Assembly: GCA_005779525.1 (NCBI GenBank)
Contig: SXIZ01000203.1
Span: 1 to 10,778, forward strand
Origin: Methylococcaceae bacterium
GTDB taxonomy: Bacteria; Pseudomonadota; Gammaproteobacteria; Methylococcales; Methylomonadaceae
Length of the DNA stretch: 10,778 nt
Direction of reading: 5' to 3'
Position 1 is the first letter of the stretch, and each line of letters begins with the position of its first letter. This document shows, piece after piece, positions 1-7,687 of this stretch. The position numbers and the translations under genes are program-made. Under the pieces are notes generated by a model. That model worked only from the letters and a program-made list of their open reading frames with translations, had not been told where the DNA came from and did not search any database.

Positions 1-96
1 CTCGGTAACCCGCGATTGGTTCGCAATATCGTCACCCTTAGTCCAGGTGAGCACCGTTTTTATACCCACCCAAACAACATACCAGCTCTAGTTTGA
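1..96 (+). CDS. Possible C-terminal end of a truncated gene, unknown product
   Basis: Frame 1 is open from the first base to a TGA at 94-96 and gives 31 residues ending in HPNNIPALV. I do not recognise the family. The segment is short enough to be open by chance, and a minus-strand frame is also open to the edge across the same bases, so the call is weak. If real, it is the 3' end of a gene that converges on the minus-strand NHL/peptidase gene, with 93 bases between the two stop codons. Confidence 0.25.
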   Translation, partial: LGNPRLVRNIVTLSPGEHRFYTHPNNIPALV

Positions 97-181
97 GCAA
101 AAGCCTGTCCACGCTACAGTTTATGCGTATATCAAAAATTTATGGCAAGGTCTTATGTTGGCCAACTGCCTCTTTCAAAGT

Positions 182-195
182 CCCTAAGCTTAGGG
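182..195. repeat. 14-base perfect palindrome over a stop codon
   Basis: CCCTAAGCTTAGGG is a perfect palindrome that spans the TAA stop (190-192, minus strand) of the NHL/peptidase gene. A second palindrome, GTTGGCCAAC, lies 15 bases away at 157-166. Neither is followed by a convincing T-run on either strand, so I do not call a Rho-independent terminator, although together they may fold at the 3' end of the transcript. Confidence 0.35.
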
Positions 196-3100
196 GCTGC
201 TTAATTCAAATTTAAAATCTCCAAGGTATTTCAAGGTCACAGCGGTGTGTTGGGTGCCAATGACTAAGTCGGGGATGATGAGTTGCCCGAGTTGACTACT
301 AAAACTGGCGCTTGTTTCCTGGGTAGGGCTGAGGATTTGCTCGGCTTTGTTCAGCGTGAAAACTTGGGTATTCAGGCGTTTGAATTCCATTTGATAATGT
401 AAATCGCCAACCTGCACATTTGCCAGATATAGGATTTGGGTATCGCTGCGATAGCTGGCGGGGAGAGGATTATTCACAGCGCTGCCGCCTTTTTGGGTGA
501 CGGTGCGTTGTTCGGGTAAGCTCAGTTGATATTGCTCATCGAGTGCGAAGAAGCTTAGGCGGTAATCTCCTGGCAGGGTAAATTGATCGTAGCTGCCTGT
601 GCAGTGTTTTTGGCTATCGCATTGCAAATACACTTTCGGTAATTCGGAAACGGGTTGGTTGATGTCGCTATGTAAAAAGTCGGGCGGTTGAATCACGACC
701 CAGGCACTGTTAATGGCCTGTAAGCTAGTAAAGCTCACTTGGAAAGTTAATTTTGTCGTCCCGTTTAATTCTGTATTTTCATTGCTGGAACTGATTTTGG
801 GGGCGACGTTGCTGTATTGTGCGCAGTTGCCCACACAATAATCTCCTAAGATGTCTAAATCTTCACTCGCATATTCGCCATCGCCGTTGCTATCGAGTAA
901 GGCCATTTGCGGACGGTTGTCGATCAGTTGGCTGCTCATGCCTTGGCGGGCGGTTTTAAATGCGTCTTGCAGTCGGGAGCCGCCTCTAAGTTCACTCCAA
1001 AAATAATAGGAAAAGGAATTGAGGCCATTATTGCTGACTATCGCGGGTTGTTGGGCGTTGGAGCTAGTGATAATTTGGCGTTTAGGGTGCTGCATTTTGC
1101 TGAGAAAACTGCCCGCGCGGCAGGATTCTATGATGACGGTCACGCGCCCGGGTATTTTAGTTTGTAATTGCGTAATCCAGCTGTCGAGTTGGCTGGCGCT
1201 TAAGAGTTCGTGTGGGTTGATTTCAAAACTGCCCTCTCCGCCGTGATCAATTAAGTAAATAAACACGTCTTCCGCATCACTCGCCCATTGCGTGATGCCT
1301 TGCATTAAGCTGCTTGAAGTTGCACTTTCCAGATCATCGAAGAGGTTATTGTTATCTAAATCAATTTCGGTATTGCCCGCGGTTAAATATTTCACTTCGG
1401 TTTTGGCAAACCCTTGGCTACGCAACGTGTTATAGGCTTTGTTGCTTAATAGTTGCGTGGCATCCCAGATATTATTGACAAAATTTCCTTGTGATGGTCC
1501 GCCGCCTGCTAACAGCAAGGCTTTAAAGGGATGTTTTTCGCTATTATTCGTGGTTTTTTGTTTAAAGACTTGCAGCCGATTATTGTTTTGGTCGGCGACA
1601 AACAGGGTATTCTGGGGGTCTAGGGCCACCGCGCTGGGATAGTTGAATTGACCGGGTAGCGAGCCGAATTCCCCAAGTTGTTCCACAAACTGGCCTTGGG
1701 TGGTGAAAATTTGTATGCGATGGTTATAGGTATCGCTGACATATAAGCGTCCTGCAGCATCGGCAGTAATGTTATACGGGCGGTTTACTTGTCCCGGATC
1801 GTTGCCATAACTGCCCCAGCTGCGCAGGAATTTACCGTCCTGGCTAAAGACCTGAATACGGTAATTCCAGGGATCCGTTACAAATACTTCGCCAGTAGAT
1901 CCAATGGCGATACCGTAGGGCGATTCAAATTGACCATTTTCTTTGCCCGCACTGCCCCAGGCCAATAAAAACTCGCCTGCAGCATTAAACACTTGAATGC
2001 GGTAATTGGAACTATCACTGACGAATACATTGCCATTCGCACTGACCGCTAGCCCTTTGGGATAGTAAAAACTACCATTCGCACTGCCAAAATGACCCCA
2101 ACTGCGGAGGTATTGCCCTTGGCTGTTAAACACTTGTATGCGATTATTGCCGGAATCGACCACCAGAACGTCTCCGGCGGCGTTAAAGGCGATCGCACTA
2201 GGCCATTGGAATTCACCTTCTGCACTGCCTTGTTTACCCCAGCTGCGCTTAAAGACGCCGTCAGCGCTAAATACTTGGATGCGATGATTCAGTAAGTCGG
2301 CAACATACACCTCTTGCGTGGGACTGACGGCGGCATGATATAGGCCTTTAAAATCTCCGGCTTTATCGGAAAAGCTGCTCCAGTTATGGCTAAAGCTTAG
2401 CTGTGGGTTAAAGACTTGCAGACGGTGGTTACTGGTATCGGCCACGATAAAATCGCCGTTGGGGGTTTCAACGGCGGCATACGGGCTATTAAACTCGCCT
2501 TGATTGGCGCCAGACTGGCCCCAGCTGCGGATAAAGCGCCCGCTGTTGTCGAAAATCTGAATGCGATTATTCAAGCTGTCCGCTACGACGAGTTGACCCG
2601 TTTGCGTCAGGCTGATGCCATAGGGTTTAAAAAACTTGCCATCAGTATCGCCTTTACCGCCCCAGGTTCTTAAAAACTTGCCATTCAAGTCAAATACCTG
2701 GATGCGATGATTACCCGAGTCGACCACATAGACTTCGCCATTGGGAGCTGTCACAATACCTTCGGGGGTATAAAATTGCCCGTTGGCCGTACCTTGACCG
2801 CCCCATTGAAATAAAAACTTACCAGTAAGATCGAACACCTGCACGCGATGGTTCAGCGAGTCTACACAAAAGACTTGTCCTGCCGCACTGATCGCAATCC
2901 CAAATGGCACATTAAAGTTGCCCGCTTGTTGTCCAAGCTTCCCCCAGCCTCGTAAAAACTGGCCACTGTTTTTGTTATATACCTGAATGCGGTGATTGCG
3001 ACTGTCGGCGACAAACACTTCCGCCGCCCGGACGGCGAGCCCAGTGGGTTGATTTAATAAACCTGGGGTAGCGCCCGAACTGCCAAAACCACGCAAAAAA

Positions 3101-3333
3101 CTACCGTCCTGATGAAACACCTGAATCCGATGGTTGCCGCTATCGGCCACATAAAACTCGTTGTCTGCGCCAAACACCAAGCTGCTGGGTTTGTTGAAAT
3201 ACCAGGGTTGTTGCAGTTGTGGCCACAGAGTTGCAAAGCGGTAAGTCGTTGCCGCATGTAATACTGGCGTCAGGCAATAGAGTAGGAGTATTAAAACCAG
3301 TGAGCCATAGTTAAAGCGTTGCAGTGGTAGCAT
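190..3333 (-). CDS. Exported NHL-repeat protein with C13/legumain-like caspase-fold peptidase domain
   Basis: The 1047-residue protein begins with a Sec signal peptide (Arg6, hydrophobic core about 11-22, likely cleavage after Ala27 in VLHA). Residues about 57-591 hold twelve NHL repeats, each with a D-x-x-N-[HNY]-R-[IVL]-Q-[VI] core, which should form beta-propeller blades that bind protein, glycan or another ligand. Residues about 603-800 form a clan CD cysteine peptidase domain: YLIDHGG supplies His697 and VIIESCRAGS supplies Cys738, the dyad order of legumain-type (C13) enzymes. EF-hand-like acidic loops lie at 658-669 and 814-825 and may bind calcium. Residues about 845-945 look like an Ig-like beta domain, and the last 80 residues contain two copies of a short beta-motif. 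No membrane anchor or sorting signal is seen after the signal peptide, so a periplasmic or secreted location is inferred. The start gives a complete signal peptide but has only a weak Shine-Dalgarno. The substrate is unknown. Confidence 0.9.
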   Translation of the reverse strand: MLPLQRFNYGSLVLILLLYCLTPVLHAATTYRFATLWPQLQQPWYFNKPSSLVFGADNEFYVADSGNHRIQVFHQDGSFLRGFGSSGATPGLLNQPTGLAVRAAEVFVADSRNHRIQVYNKNSGQFLRGWGKLGQQAGNFNVPFGIAISAAGQVFCVDSLNHRVQVFDLTGKFLFQWGGQGTANGQFYTPEGIVTAPNGEVYVVDSGNHRIQVFDLNGKFLRTWGGKGDTDGKFFKPYGISLTQTGQLVVADSLNNRIQIFDNSGRFIRSWGQSGANQGEFNSPYAAVETPNGDFIVADTSNHRLQVFNPQLSFSHNWSSFSDKAGDFKGLYHAAVSPTQEVYVADLLNHRIQVFSADGVFKRSWGKQGSAEGEFQWPSAIAFNAAGDVLVVDSGNNRIQVFNSQGQYLRSWGHFGSANGSFYYPKGLAVSANGNVFVSDSSNYRIQVFNAAGEFLLAWGSAGKENGQFESPYGIAIGSTGEVFVTDPWNYRIQVFSQDGKFLRSWGSYGNDPGQVNRPYNITADAAGRLYVSDTYNHRIQIFTTQGQFVEQLGEFGSLPGQFNYPSAVALDPQNTLFVADQNNNRLQVFKQKTTNNSEKHPFKALLLAGGGPSQGNFVNNIWDATQLLSNKAYNTLRSQGFAKTEVKYLTAGNTEIDLDNNNLFDDLESATSSSLMQGITQWASDAEDVFIYLIDHGGEGSFEINPHELLSASQLDSWITQLQTKIPGRVTVIIESCRAGSFLSKMQHPKRQIITSSNAQQPAIVSNNGLNSFSYYFWSELRGGSRLQDAFKTARQGMSSQLIDNRPQMALLDSNGDGEYASEDLDILGDYCVGNCAQYSNVAPKISSSNENTELNGTTKLTFQVSFTSLQAINSAWVVIQPPDFLHSDINQPVSELPKVYLQCDSQKHCTGSYDQFTLPGDYRLSFFALDEQYQLSLPEQRTVTQKGGSAVNNPLPASYRSDTQILYLANVQVGDLHYQMEFKRLNTQVFTLNKAEQILSPTQETSASFSSQLGQLIIPDLVIGTQHTAVTLKYLGDFKFELSSP
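1561..3165 (-). repeat. Twelve-unit NHL repeat array, 141-bp period
   Basis: The conserved Asn of the N-[HNY]-R core falls at residues 67, 113, 161, 208, 255, 302, 349, 396, 443, 490, 537 and 584. After two irregular steps (46 and 48) the spacing is exactly 47 residues, or 141 bp, for nine steps in a row. Most units also carry a following R-S-W-G type turn and an F-x-x-P-x-[GA]-[ILV] strand. Unit 6 (about 302-335) is the most divergent and has lost the W-G turn. Confidence 0.88.
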
Positions 3334-3406
3334 AACGAGTACTCAGTCGTGGAGTGTGGGAATAATGCGCTAAGGATAACTCAAATTTCAGCTGGCTTTA
3401 AATGCA

Positions 3407-3448
3407 AAAACGCCTTTGACCCTGTAATTACAGTTTCAAAGGCGTTTT
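3407..3448 (-). terminator. Rho-independent terminator of the clostripain-family gene
   Basis: A 13-bp perfect inverted repeat, AAAACGCCTTTGA at 3407-3419 and TCAAAGGCGTTTT at 3436-3448, encloses a second perfect palindrome, CTGTAATTACAG, at 3422-3433. On the minus strand the stem ends in a run of five T followed by GCATTTAAA, which fits an intrinsic terminator 14 bases past the TAG at 3463-3465. The A-run on the other side could allow function in both directions. The structure separates the two peptidase genes, so the downstream gene probably needs its own promoter in 3334-3406 or relies on read-through. Confidence 0.85.
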
Positions 3449-3462
3449 GGATACGCGCTTAT

Positions 3463-6400
3463 CTAAGGCGTAGTCGTACAGTTTTGCTTATAAATGCTAT
3501 CAATCTCAGGCGTGACTTCATCGACGACTGCTTTCACGCTGCTAAAGTTGACGTTGTCCCAAACCCAAGTGGCATTAACTTTATCAAGGGTGCTGGGGTT
3601 ATATAATAGGCCAATCAAGCGCTGCACTTTATCGCTTAATACGGCGCTATGGGTGGCATCGTCAATCGTGAGCAGGGTAGCATTAGCTTCGTCAAAGCGT
3701 TTACCCAAATCGCTATTAAATTGAATACGCGTCGTCGTAGCGCTTAAGTAATTGCTGACGGCATGTAAATCCTGCTGCGTGGGCAATAATTTGCTACAGC
3801 TGGGTAAATCCACGGGGGCGACTTGCGGTTCGGCGGTGACGCTTTTACCCGCAATATCGGTAGCCCGCATGGCGTAATAAAAATCTAAGGTCGCACCATT
3901 ATCTTTATTTACAAACGCCAGTAATTCCGTGCCAAAAATTGGAGTCCGTTTAAAATTAATAAACGCTTCCCGTGTAGTGGAACCCCACAAGCCAGTCGCT
4001 CCGGTGGTCAAATTGGCGGTTTCGAATAAGAAACGAATTCTATCGCCAGCTTTTAATTGATTTGAGACCTTATCAAAGATAAAGCTGTCGGCGTCTGAAC
4101 CTGCTTGGCTAAGTTGTTTGAAGGATGTGACTTTATGTTGCACAACTTCGTTAGTGTCGTTGACCACTATTTCCAGGTTCGCCAGTTCCACACAGTTATC
4201 GACTTCATCAATCACATAGCCTTTTTGTGTACACACGGCTTTATTGGCAGGATCTGCTTTTAGATCAGGATAGGTTTTATTACCATCCTGATATTGCAGT
4301 CTGCTGTTATAGACCGTTAAGGTTTGATTGTTTTCCCGAAAGCGTTTAACAAAAGATAATGGCATCCATTGTGTCGGTTGGTTGTCGTCAAATTTTACGT
4401 TGTACCACACCCGATTCCAGCTAGGCGTGAAATATTCATTATCATTATTGGTGGGATAGGCTTCAAGCTCGGCCACGGTTTCGAACAACTGTTCGTTGGT
4501 TTTCACATCGGTACGCACTGTACCATAAATGGTTTTAACGGTAAGTGGATGGCTATCGGTAAATTTGGCTAAGGTCCCTTTAACTTGCGTACGACTCATA
4601 ATCCCGCGCGGTTTGATGCCGCCGGGTTGATAGACAAATGCTGCACGTTCACCCGTTAAAAAGGGTAGGGCATCTTGATAAGCAACTTCAGCATGGCGTG
4701 CTGCAATATGCCGCGCTGAGATACTTCTAGCATTTAATCCTCGTGGAGCGATGCCTCGTGCATAAATTCCCCGGGCATAGATGCCACGGGCAAAAATTCC
4801 GCGCGGAATCACACCTTTGGAATTATTTTCAATTTTTTCTAACTCCAGCATTTTTTCTTCTGCCGTTAAATCCGGTTTTTTCAATACCTCTAAACCTTGG
4901 ACATACAAATCATATTGCGCTTGAGAAATAGAACCACTGCTAAACAGCTGGGTAATAATGCCTTGCAATGCCAACAAATCCACATCGGTAAAAGTCGTTT
5001 CACTTAAATTGGCCTGATTGGCGCCGACATTATTTTGTTGATTACTGGCCACTGGTTTATCGCTATCGGTATTAACCAATTGGCCCCAAGTTGTTTGTAA
5101 GCTGGTTTGCACGTTACCCAGAGAGTTGCTATTAGGTTTGTTATTGGGAGGATTGATACTGACGCCATAAGAGTAAGGACGCGTACCGTCATGGCGGCTA
5201 TACAGCACGTAATGTTGGGTTACGTCAATCAAGGCATTAATCTGCTCAAGTAATTTAGCTTCGGCAGGATTGCTCGCGTCCGCTATGCCTAAAATATTTG
5301 TCGCAAAATCTAACAGATCGATGGAAATATTATAGTTTTCTGTGTAAGTACGGGTCCGGCTTAAGGCGAGGGCGGCGTCATCAATGATCGGGCCGATATT
5401 TTGACGCAAATTCACATTTAGGCTGGTTAAAAAAGCTTCGGTCTGGGCTTTAAATTTGTCGAACTGGTTTAAGTCAACTAATGACAGGGTTTTACCTGCA
5501 CTTTTATAGGCATGGGTAGAGCTGTCGGTATAGCTATCAATCATGCTTTTGGCACGGTCAACCAAGCTCGCATTCGAAGCATACAGCGCAATCATGTTTT
5601 GCCAATTCCAGCCATGACCGGGCTCTAATTCTTCGGAAGATAATAAATAATCTCCAGACTGATGCAGATAATTAGCGACTTCTGCACCGCCCATTAAGCA
5701 AGCGTCAAAACCGATTAATTGAAAGTGCAGGCCGCTGGCCACCAAGGTTTTTTGAATTTCGGGTAAGGACAAGACATCGTTATTATAGTTTTCATCCATG
5801 CCAAATCCATTGTAATCACCACCATGATCCCAAAACGCCATAAAGGTTTCGGCGGGTGTTGGGTAATTTTGTTTTATGCTTTCCAGAAATAATTGCAAAC
5901 TACTGCTATCCCCCATATGCGCTTTCGGTTCCTGGTATAGATAACTACTGCCATTGCCAAACTGCCCATCTTCCGCATCCGCTAGCAATTGTTCAATGGT
6001 GGCGATAGTCATACCGCGCCAACCGTCTTTATTGGCGCCGCCAAAAGCAACCACGACTTGAAGGTCGGAATTACCCAAGGCTTTATAACCTTGCAGTAAT
6101 TCTTTTAAATCTAAAGTTGCCGCTTGATTCCAACTATTTTCTAAATCGCTGCCCACCATATAAATGGCTAATAGCTTTTTAACATTGCTATGCGGAGCTG
6201 CAGTTTTTTGTAACGGAGAAAGTGTGCCAGTGCTGCTGGAATGCCCTGATTTAGTGGGTGTGGCCTGATGTTTGATATATTTAAAAAATACATCGGATGA
6301 ATTACTGTTGGTGACTTTTTGTAATTGTGCATCGTTAGCCACCCCATTTAACGAAAAGTTCAGTAAATTCAGCGTGCCATCAGCAGCTAAGGTGCTGCAC

Positions 6401-6672
6401 GATTGATAATTCCAGCTGCAGTTACTTAATGAGCTGGCACCCACTTTCCAGGTCGGTACACCGTCAGTATTACCTTGATATTCCAATTTTGTTTGATACT
6501 GCACGCCTGCGATACCAATACAGGGTACGCTAATATCATAATTATTTTCCAATTGCGTATTACCGCAGTTAGCGGCAGTGGTCACCGCTGCATAAAGCGA
6601 ATTCAATGGGAATATCGTTGCGCATAAAATTATCCCTCCGAAATGAGTGATACGTTTAAAAGAGTGAGACAT
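3463..6672 (-). CDS. Exported clostripain-family (C11) cysteine peptidase with Arg-pentad linker
   Basis: The 1069-residue product starts with a signal peptide (Lys6-Arg7, hydrophobic stretch about 11-21, likely cleavage near Ala28-Ala29). Residues about 48-92 hold a Cys-containing beta-module. The peptidase domain runs from about 164 to 508: LLAIYMVGSDLEN (first strand), FWDHGGDYNG with His283, GFDACLMGG with Cys325, and SSEELEPGHGW (345-355), matching the conserved C11 blocks. Residues about 556-617 look helical. Residues 620-662 are a ladder of Arg pentads. About 400 further residues include mixed beta regions and a C-terminal helical segment (about 960-1065). Clostripain itself is an Arg-specific endopeptidase activated by internal cleavage; the same specificity here is inference. 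The start is well supported by AGGAAA six bases upstream (6679-6684 on the plus strand), and the gene ends just before a strong terminator. The protein is roughly twice the length of clostripain because of its C-terminal half. Confidence 0.92.
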   Translation of the reverse strand: MSHSFKRITHFGGIILCATIFPLNSLYAAVTTAANCGNTQLENNYDISVPCIGIAGVQYQTKLEYQGNTDGVPTWKVGASSLSNCSWNYQSCSTLAADGTLNLLNFSLNGVANDAQLQKVTNSNSSDVFFKYIKHQATPTKSGHSSSTGTLSPLQKTAAPHSNVKKLLAIYMVGSDLENSWNQAATLDLKELLQGYKALGNSDLQVVVAFGGANKDGWRGMTIATIEQLLADAEDGQFGNGSSYLYQEPKAHMGDSSSLQLFLESIKQNYPTPAETFMAFWDHGGDYNGFGMDENYNNDVLSLPEIQKTLVASGLHFQLIGFDACLMGGAEVANYLHQSGDYLLSSEELEPGHGWNWQNMIALYASNASLVDRAKSMIDSYTDSSTHAYKSAGKTLSLVDLNQFDKFKAQTEAFLTSLNVNLRQNIGPIIDDAALALSRTRTYTENYNISIDLLDFATNILGIADASNPAEAKLLEQINALIDVTQHYVLYSRHDGTRPYSYGVSINPPNNKPNSNSLGNVQTSLQTTWGQLVNTDSDKPVASNQQNNVGANQANLSETTFTDVDLLALQGIITQLFSSGSISQAQYDLYVQGLEVLKKPDLTAEEKMLELEKIENNSKGVIPRGIFARGIYARGIYARGIAPRGLNARSISARHIAARHAEVAYQDALPFLTGERAAFVYQPGGIKPRGIMSRTQVKGTLAKFTDSHPLTVKTIYGTVRTDVKTNEQLFETVAELEAYPTNNDNEYFTPSWNRVWYNVKFDDNQPTQWMPLSFVKRFRENNQTLTVYNSRLQYQDGNKTYPDLKADPANKAVCTQKGYVIDEVDNCVELANLEIVVNDTNEVVQHKVTSFKQLSQAGSDADSFIFDKVSNQLKAGDRIRFLFETANLTTGATGLWGSTTREAFINFKRTPIFGTELLAFVNKDNGATLDFYYAMRATDIAGKSVTAEPQVAPVDLPSCSKLLPTQQDLHAVSNYLSATTTRIQFNSDLGKRFDEANATLLTIDDATHSAVLSDKVQRLIGLLYNPSTLDKVNATWVWDNVNFSSVKAVVDEVTPEIDSIYKQNCTTTP
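4693..4815 (-). repeat. In-frame 15-bp repeats encoding R-G-I-x-A pentads
   Basis: Arginines occur at residues 624, 629, 634, 639, 644, 649, 654 and 659, exactly every five residues. The pentads read RGIFA, RGIYA, RGIYA, RGIAP, RGLNA, RSISA, RHIAA and RHAEV. The eight Arg codons are CGC, CGT, CGG, CGA, CGA, AGA, CGG and CGC, so the 15-bp units have diverged at DNA level while the arginine spacing stayed intact. A further RGIMSR at 689-694 falls in the same five-residue phase. Confidence 0.9.
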
Positions 6673-7171
6673 AACTGCTTTCCTGAATGAATACTGTCTG
6701 ATGAAGTCTAAATCAGAAAATATAATTTGCTTGCTAAATGTAGTCGTTTTATCTAAATCCTAGATACCGATCACAGTATTACTTGAAATTAGGGTATTTT
6801 TTAAATATATTTCATAGGTTTAGTGTTGGGTGTTTTAAAACTACGCCTGACAGTATGAGTACCGTCGAGGTGCGTTGTGATATTGTGCAACAGCGATCAG
6901 TGGGTCGGTTTTGATAGCGTTACTTGGGATAATAGGATACATGTTTAAGCCAGCGTGTGCGTTAAATCAGAGTGTTGCAAATAACAAAAGTCCTTTATAA
7001 GATAAGCCTTTAAGAGTCATGGTTAATTGCTGTTATTCAACTATTTTAAAGCATTAAAATCAATTACTGTTGCAGGTAAGTAGCGAGACGTGTCAGCTGG
7101 GCGCATAGAGAAATTAAGTTTATTGAGTTCAGCGCTTACTGTTATTTTCATTAATTTACACTCAAATTTAT
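6673..7171. promoter_or_regulatory. 499-bp divergent intergenic region, no gene seen
   Basis: This region separates the starts of the minus-strand C11 gene and the plus-strand small secreted gene, so promoters for both should lie here. I see AT-rich blocks at about 6718-6730 and 6795-6815 and a short inverted repeat, ATCTA/TAGAT, at 6751-6765. I do not see a convincing pair of -35 and -10 boxes for either gene. The ATG-started frames I read at 6855 and 6950 end after 19 codons and lack family resemblance. No tRNA or riboswitch fold is apparent by eye. Confidence 0.4.
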
Positions 7172-7594
7172 ATGCAAAAATATTTTCTGATCGTACTGTT
7201 AATTTTTAGTCCTGGGGTCGTATTTGCAAAATGGCCTATTTTCTTGGATGCAAAACCTGCAAAAGGCGATGAGGTCGGCGAAAAAGTCATTTATTATTTT
7301 AAAGACGCTGTGCAGACTTCAAATATATTTTATTTGGCCGATAAGCCTGAAGGATTTGTGTTGAAAATTGTAACCAAGGATGTAGAGACTAGCAGTATCC
7401 GCAAACGTAATATCTCGGCGTTATCCGTTGTGTGGGCGCTGTACAATCGAGGCCAGTTTGATTATTTTTTGAACTCTGCTGTATATACCTGTGAATTAAT
7501 CTCAGCTCAGGAATGTGGAGAAACTGTACTTAAAGATTCAAATGGTTATTTAGAAAAATTGCAAAGCTCAATAGGCTTAGATTCCAAAATGTAA
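7172..7594 (+). CDS. Small secreted protein of unknown function
   Basis: The 140-residue product has a clear signal peptide: Lys3, a hydrophobic core at about 5-18, and a VFA cleavage site after Ala19. This leaves a mature protein of about 121 residues that begins KWPIFLDAKP. The mature part holds only two cysteines, Cys107 and Cys115, which could form one disulfide in the periplasm. I do not recognise the family. It is the only complete plus-strand gene in the window, diverging from the C11 peptidase gene and converging on the phospholipase D gene. The start is chosen because it begins the signal peptide; no Shine-Dalgarno is evident upstream. Whether it acts with the neighbouring peptidase, for example as an inhibitor or substrate, cannot be told from the sequence. 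Confidence 0.7.
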   Translation: MQKYFLIVLLIFSPGVVFAKWPIFLDAKPAKGDEVGEKVIYYFKDAVQTSNIFYLADKPEGFVLKIVTKDVETSSIRKRNISALSVVWALYNRGQFDYFLNSAVYTCELISAQECGETVLKDSNGYLEKLQSSIGLDSKM

Positions 7595-7604
7595 GGTTTA
7601 TGCA

Positions 7605-7653
7605 GCAACCAAGCTACCGTTCATGGCCACTTAGAATGCCATAAACGGGTTGC
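7605..7653. terminator. Compound hairpin between convergent genes, possible terminator
   Basis: Three nested complementary segments can pair: GCAAC (7605-7609) with GTTGC (7649-7653), CCGTT (7617-7621) with AACGG (7644-7648), and ATGGC (7623-7627) with GCCAT (7638-7642). They leave a 7-base bulge on the left arm and a 10-base loop. It lies 10 bases past the stop of the small secreted gene and 34 bases past the stop of the phospholipase D gene. The T-runs beside it are poor, so a bidirectional terminator role is plausible but not secure. Confidence 0.4.
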
Positions 7654-7687
7654 CGGGAAATGTTTTGCCAGATTTGATTGCTAAAAT

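Noticed and set aside
1..90. Minus-strand frame open to the left edge
   Set aside because: It has no ATG start after the upstream stop, is as short as the competing plus frame, and shows no family motif.
131..171. Possible terminator of the NHL/peptidase gene using GGCA/TGCC and a T-run
   Set aside because: The stem is only four base pairs around a large loop, so stability would be poor.
1561..3165. Regular 141-bp repetition could suggest a CRISPR-like or satellite array
   Set aside because: The repeats are in frame, diverged at DNA level and encode NHL units within one long open gene.
4693..4815. Membership of the classical pentapeptide repeat family
   Set aside because: That family has A-[DN]-[LF]-x-x with a central Leu or Phe; here the fixed residue is Arg and the hydrophobic Ile lies two after it, so the register does not match.
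6875..6900. TGTGATATTGTGCAACA as a CRP-type operator
   Set aside because: Only the left half-site TGTGA matches; the right half lacks TCACA and no promoter is placed beside it.
6855..7010. Short plus-strand frames starting at 6855 and 6950
   Set aside because: Each ends after 19 codons, with no ribosome binding site and no recognisable sequence.
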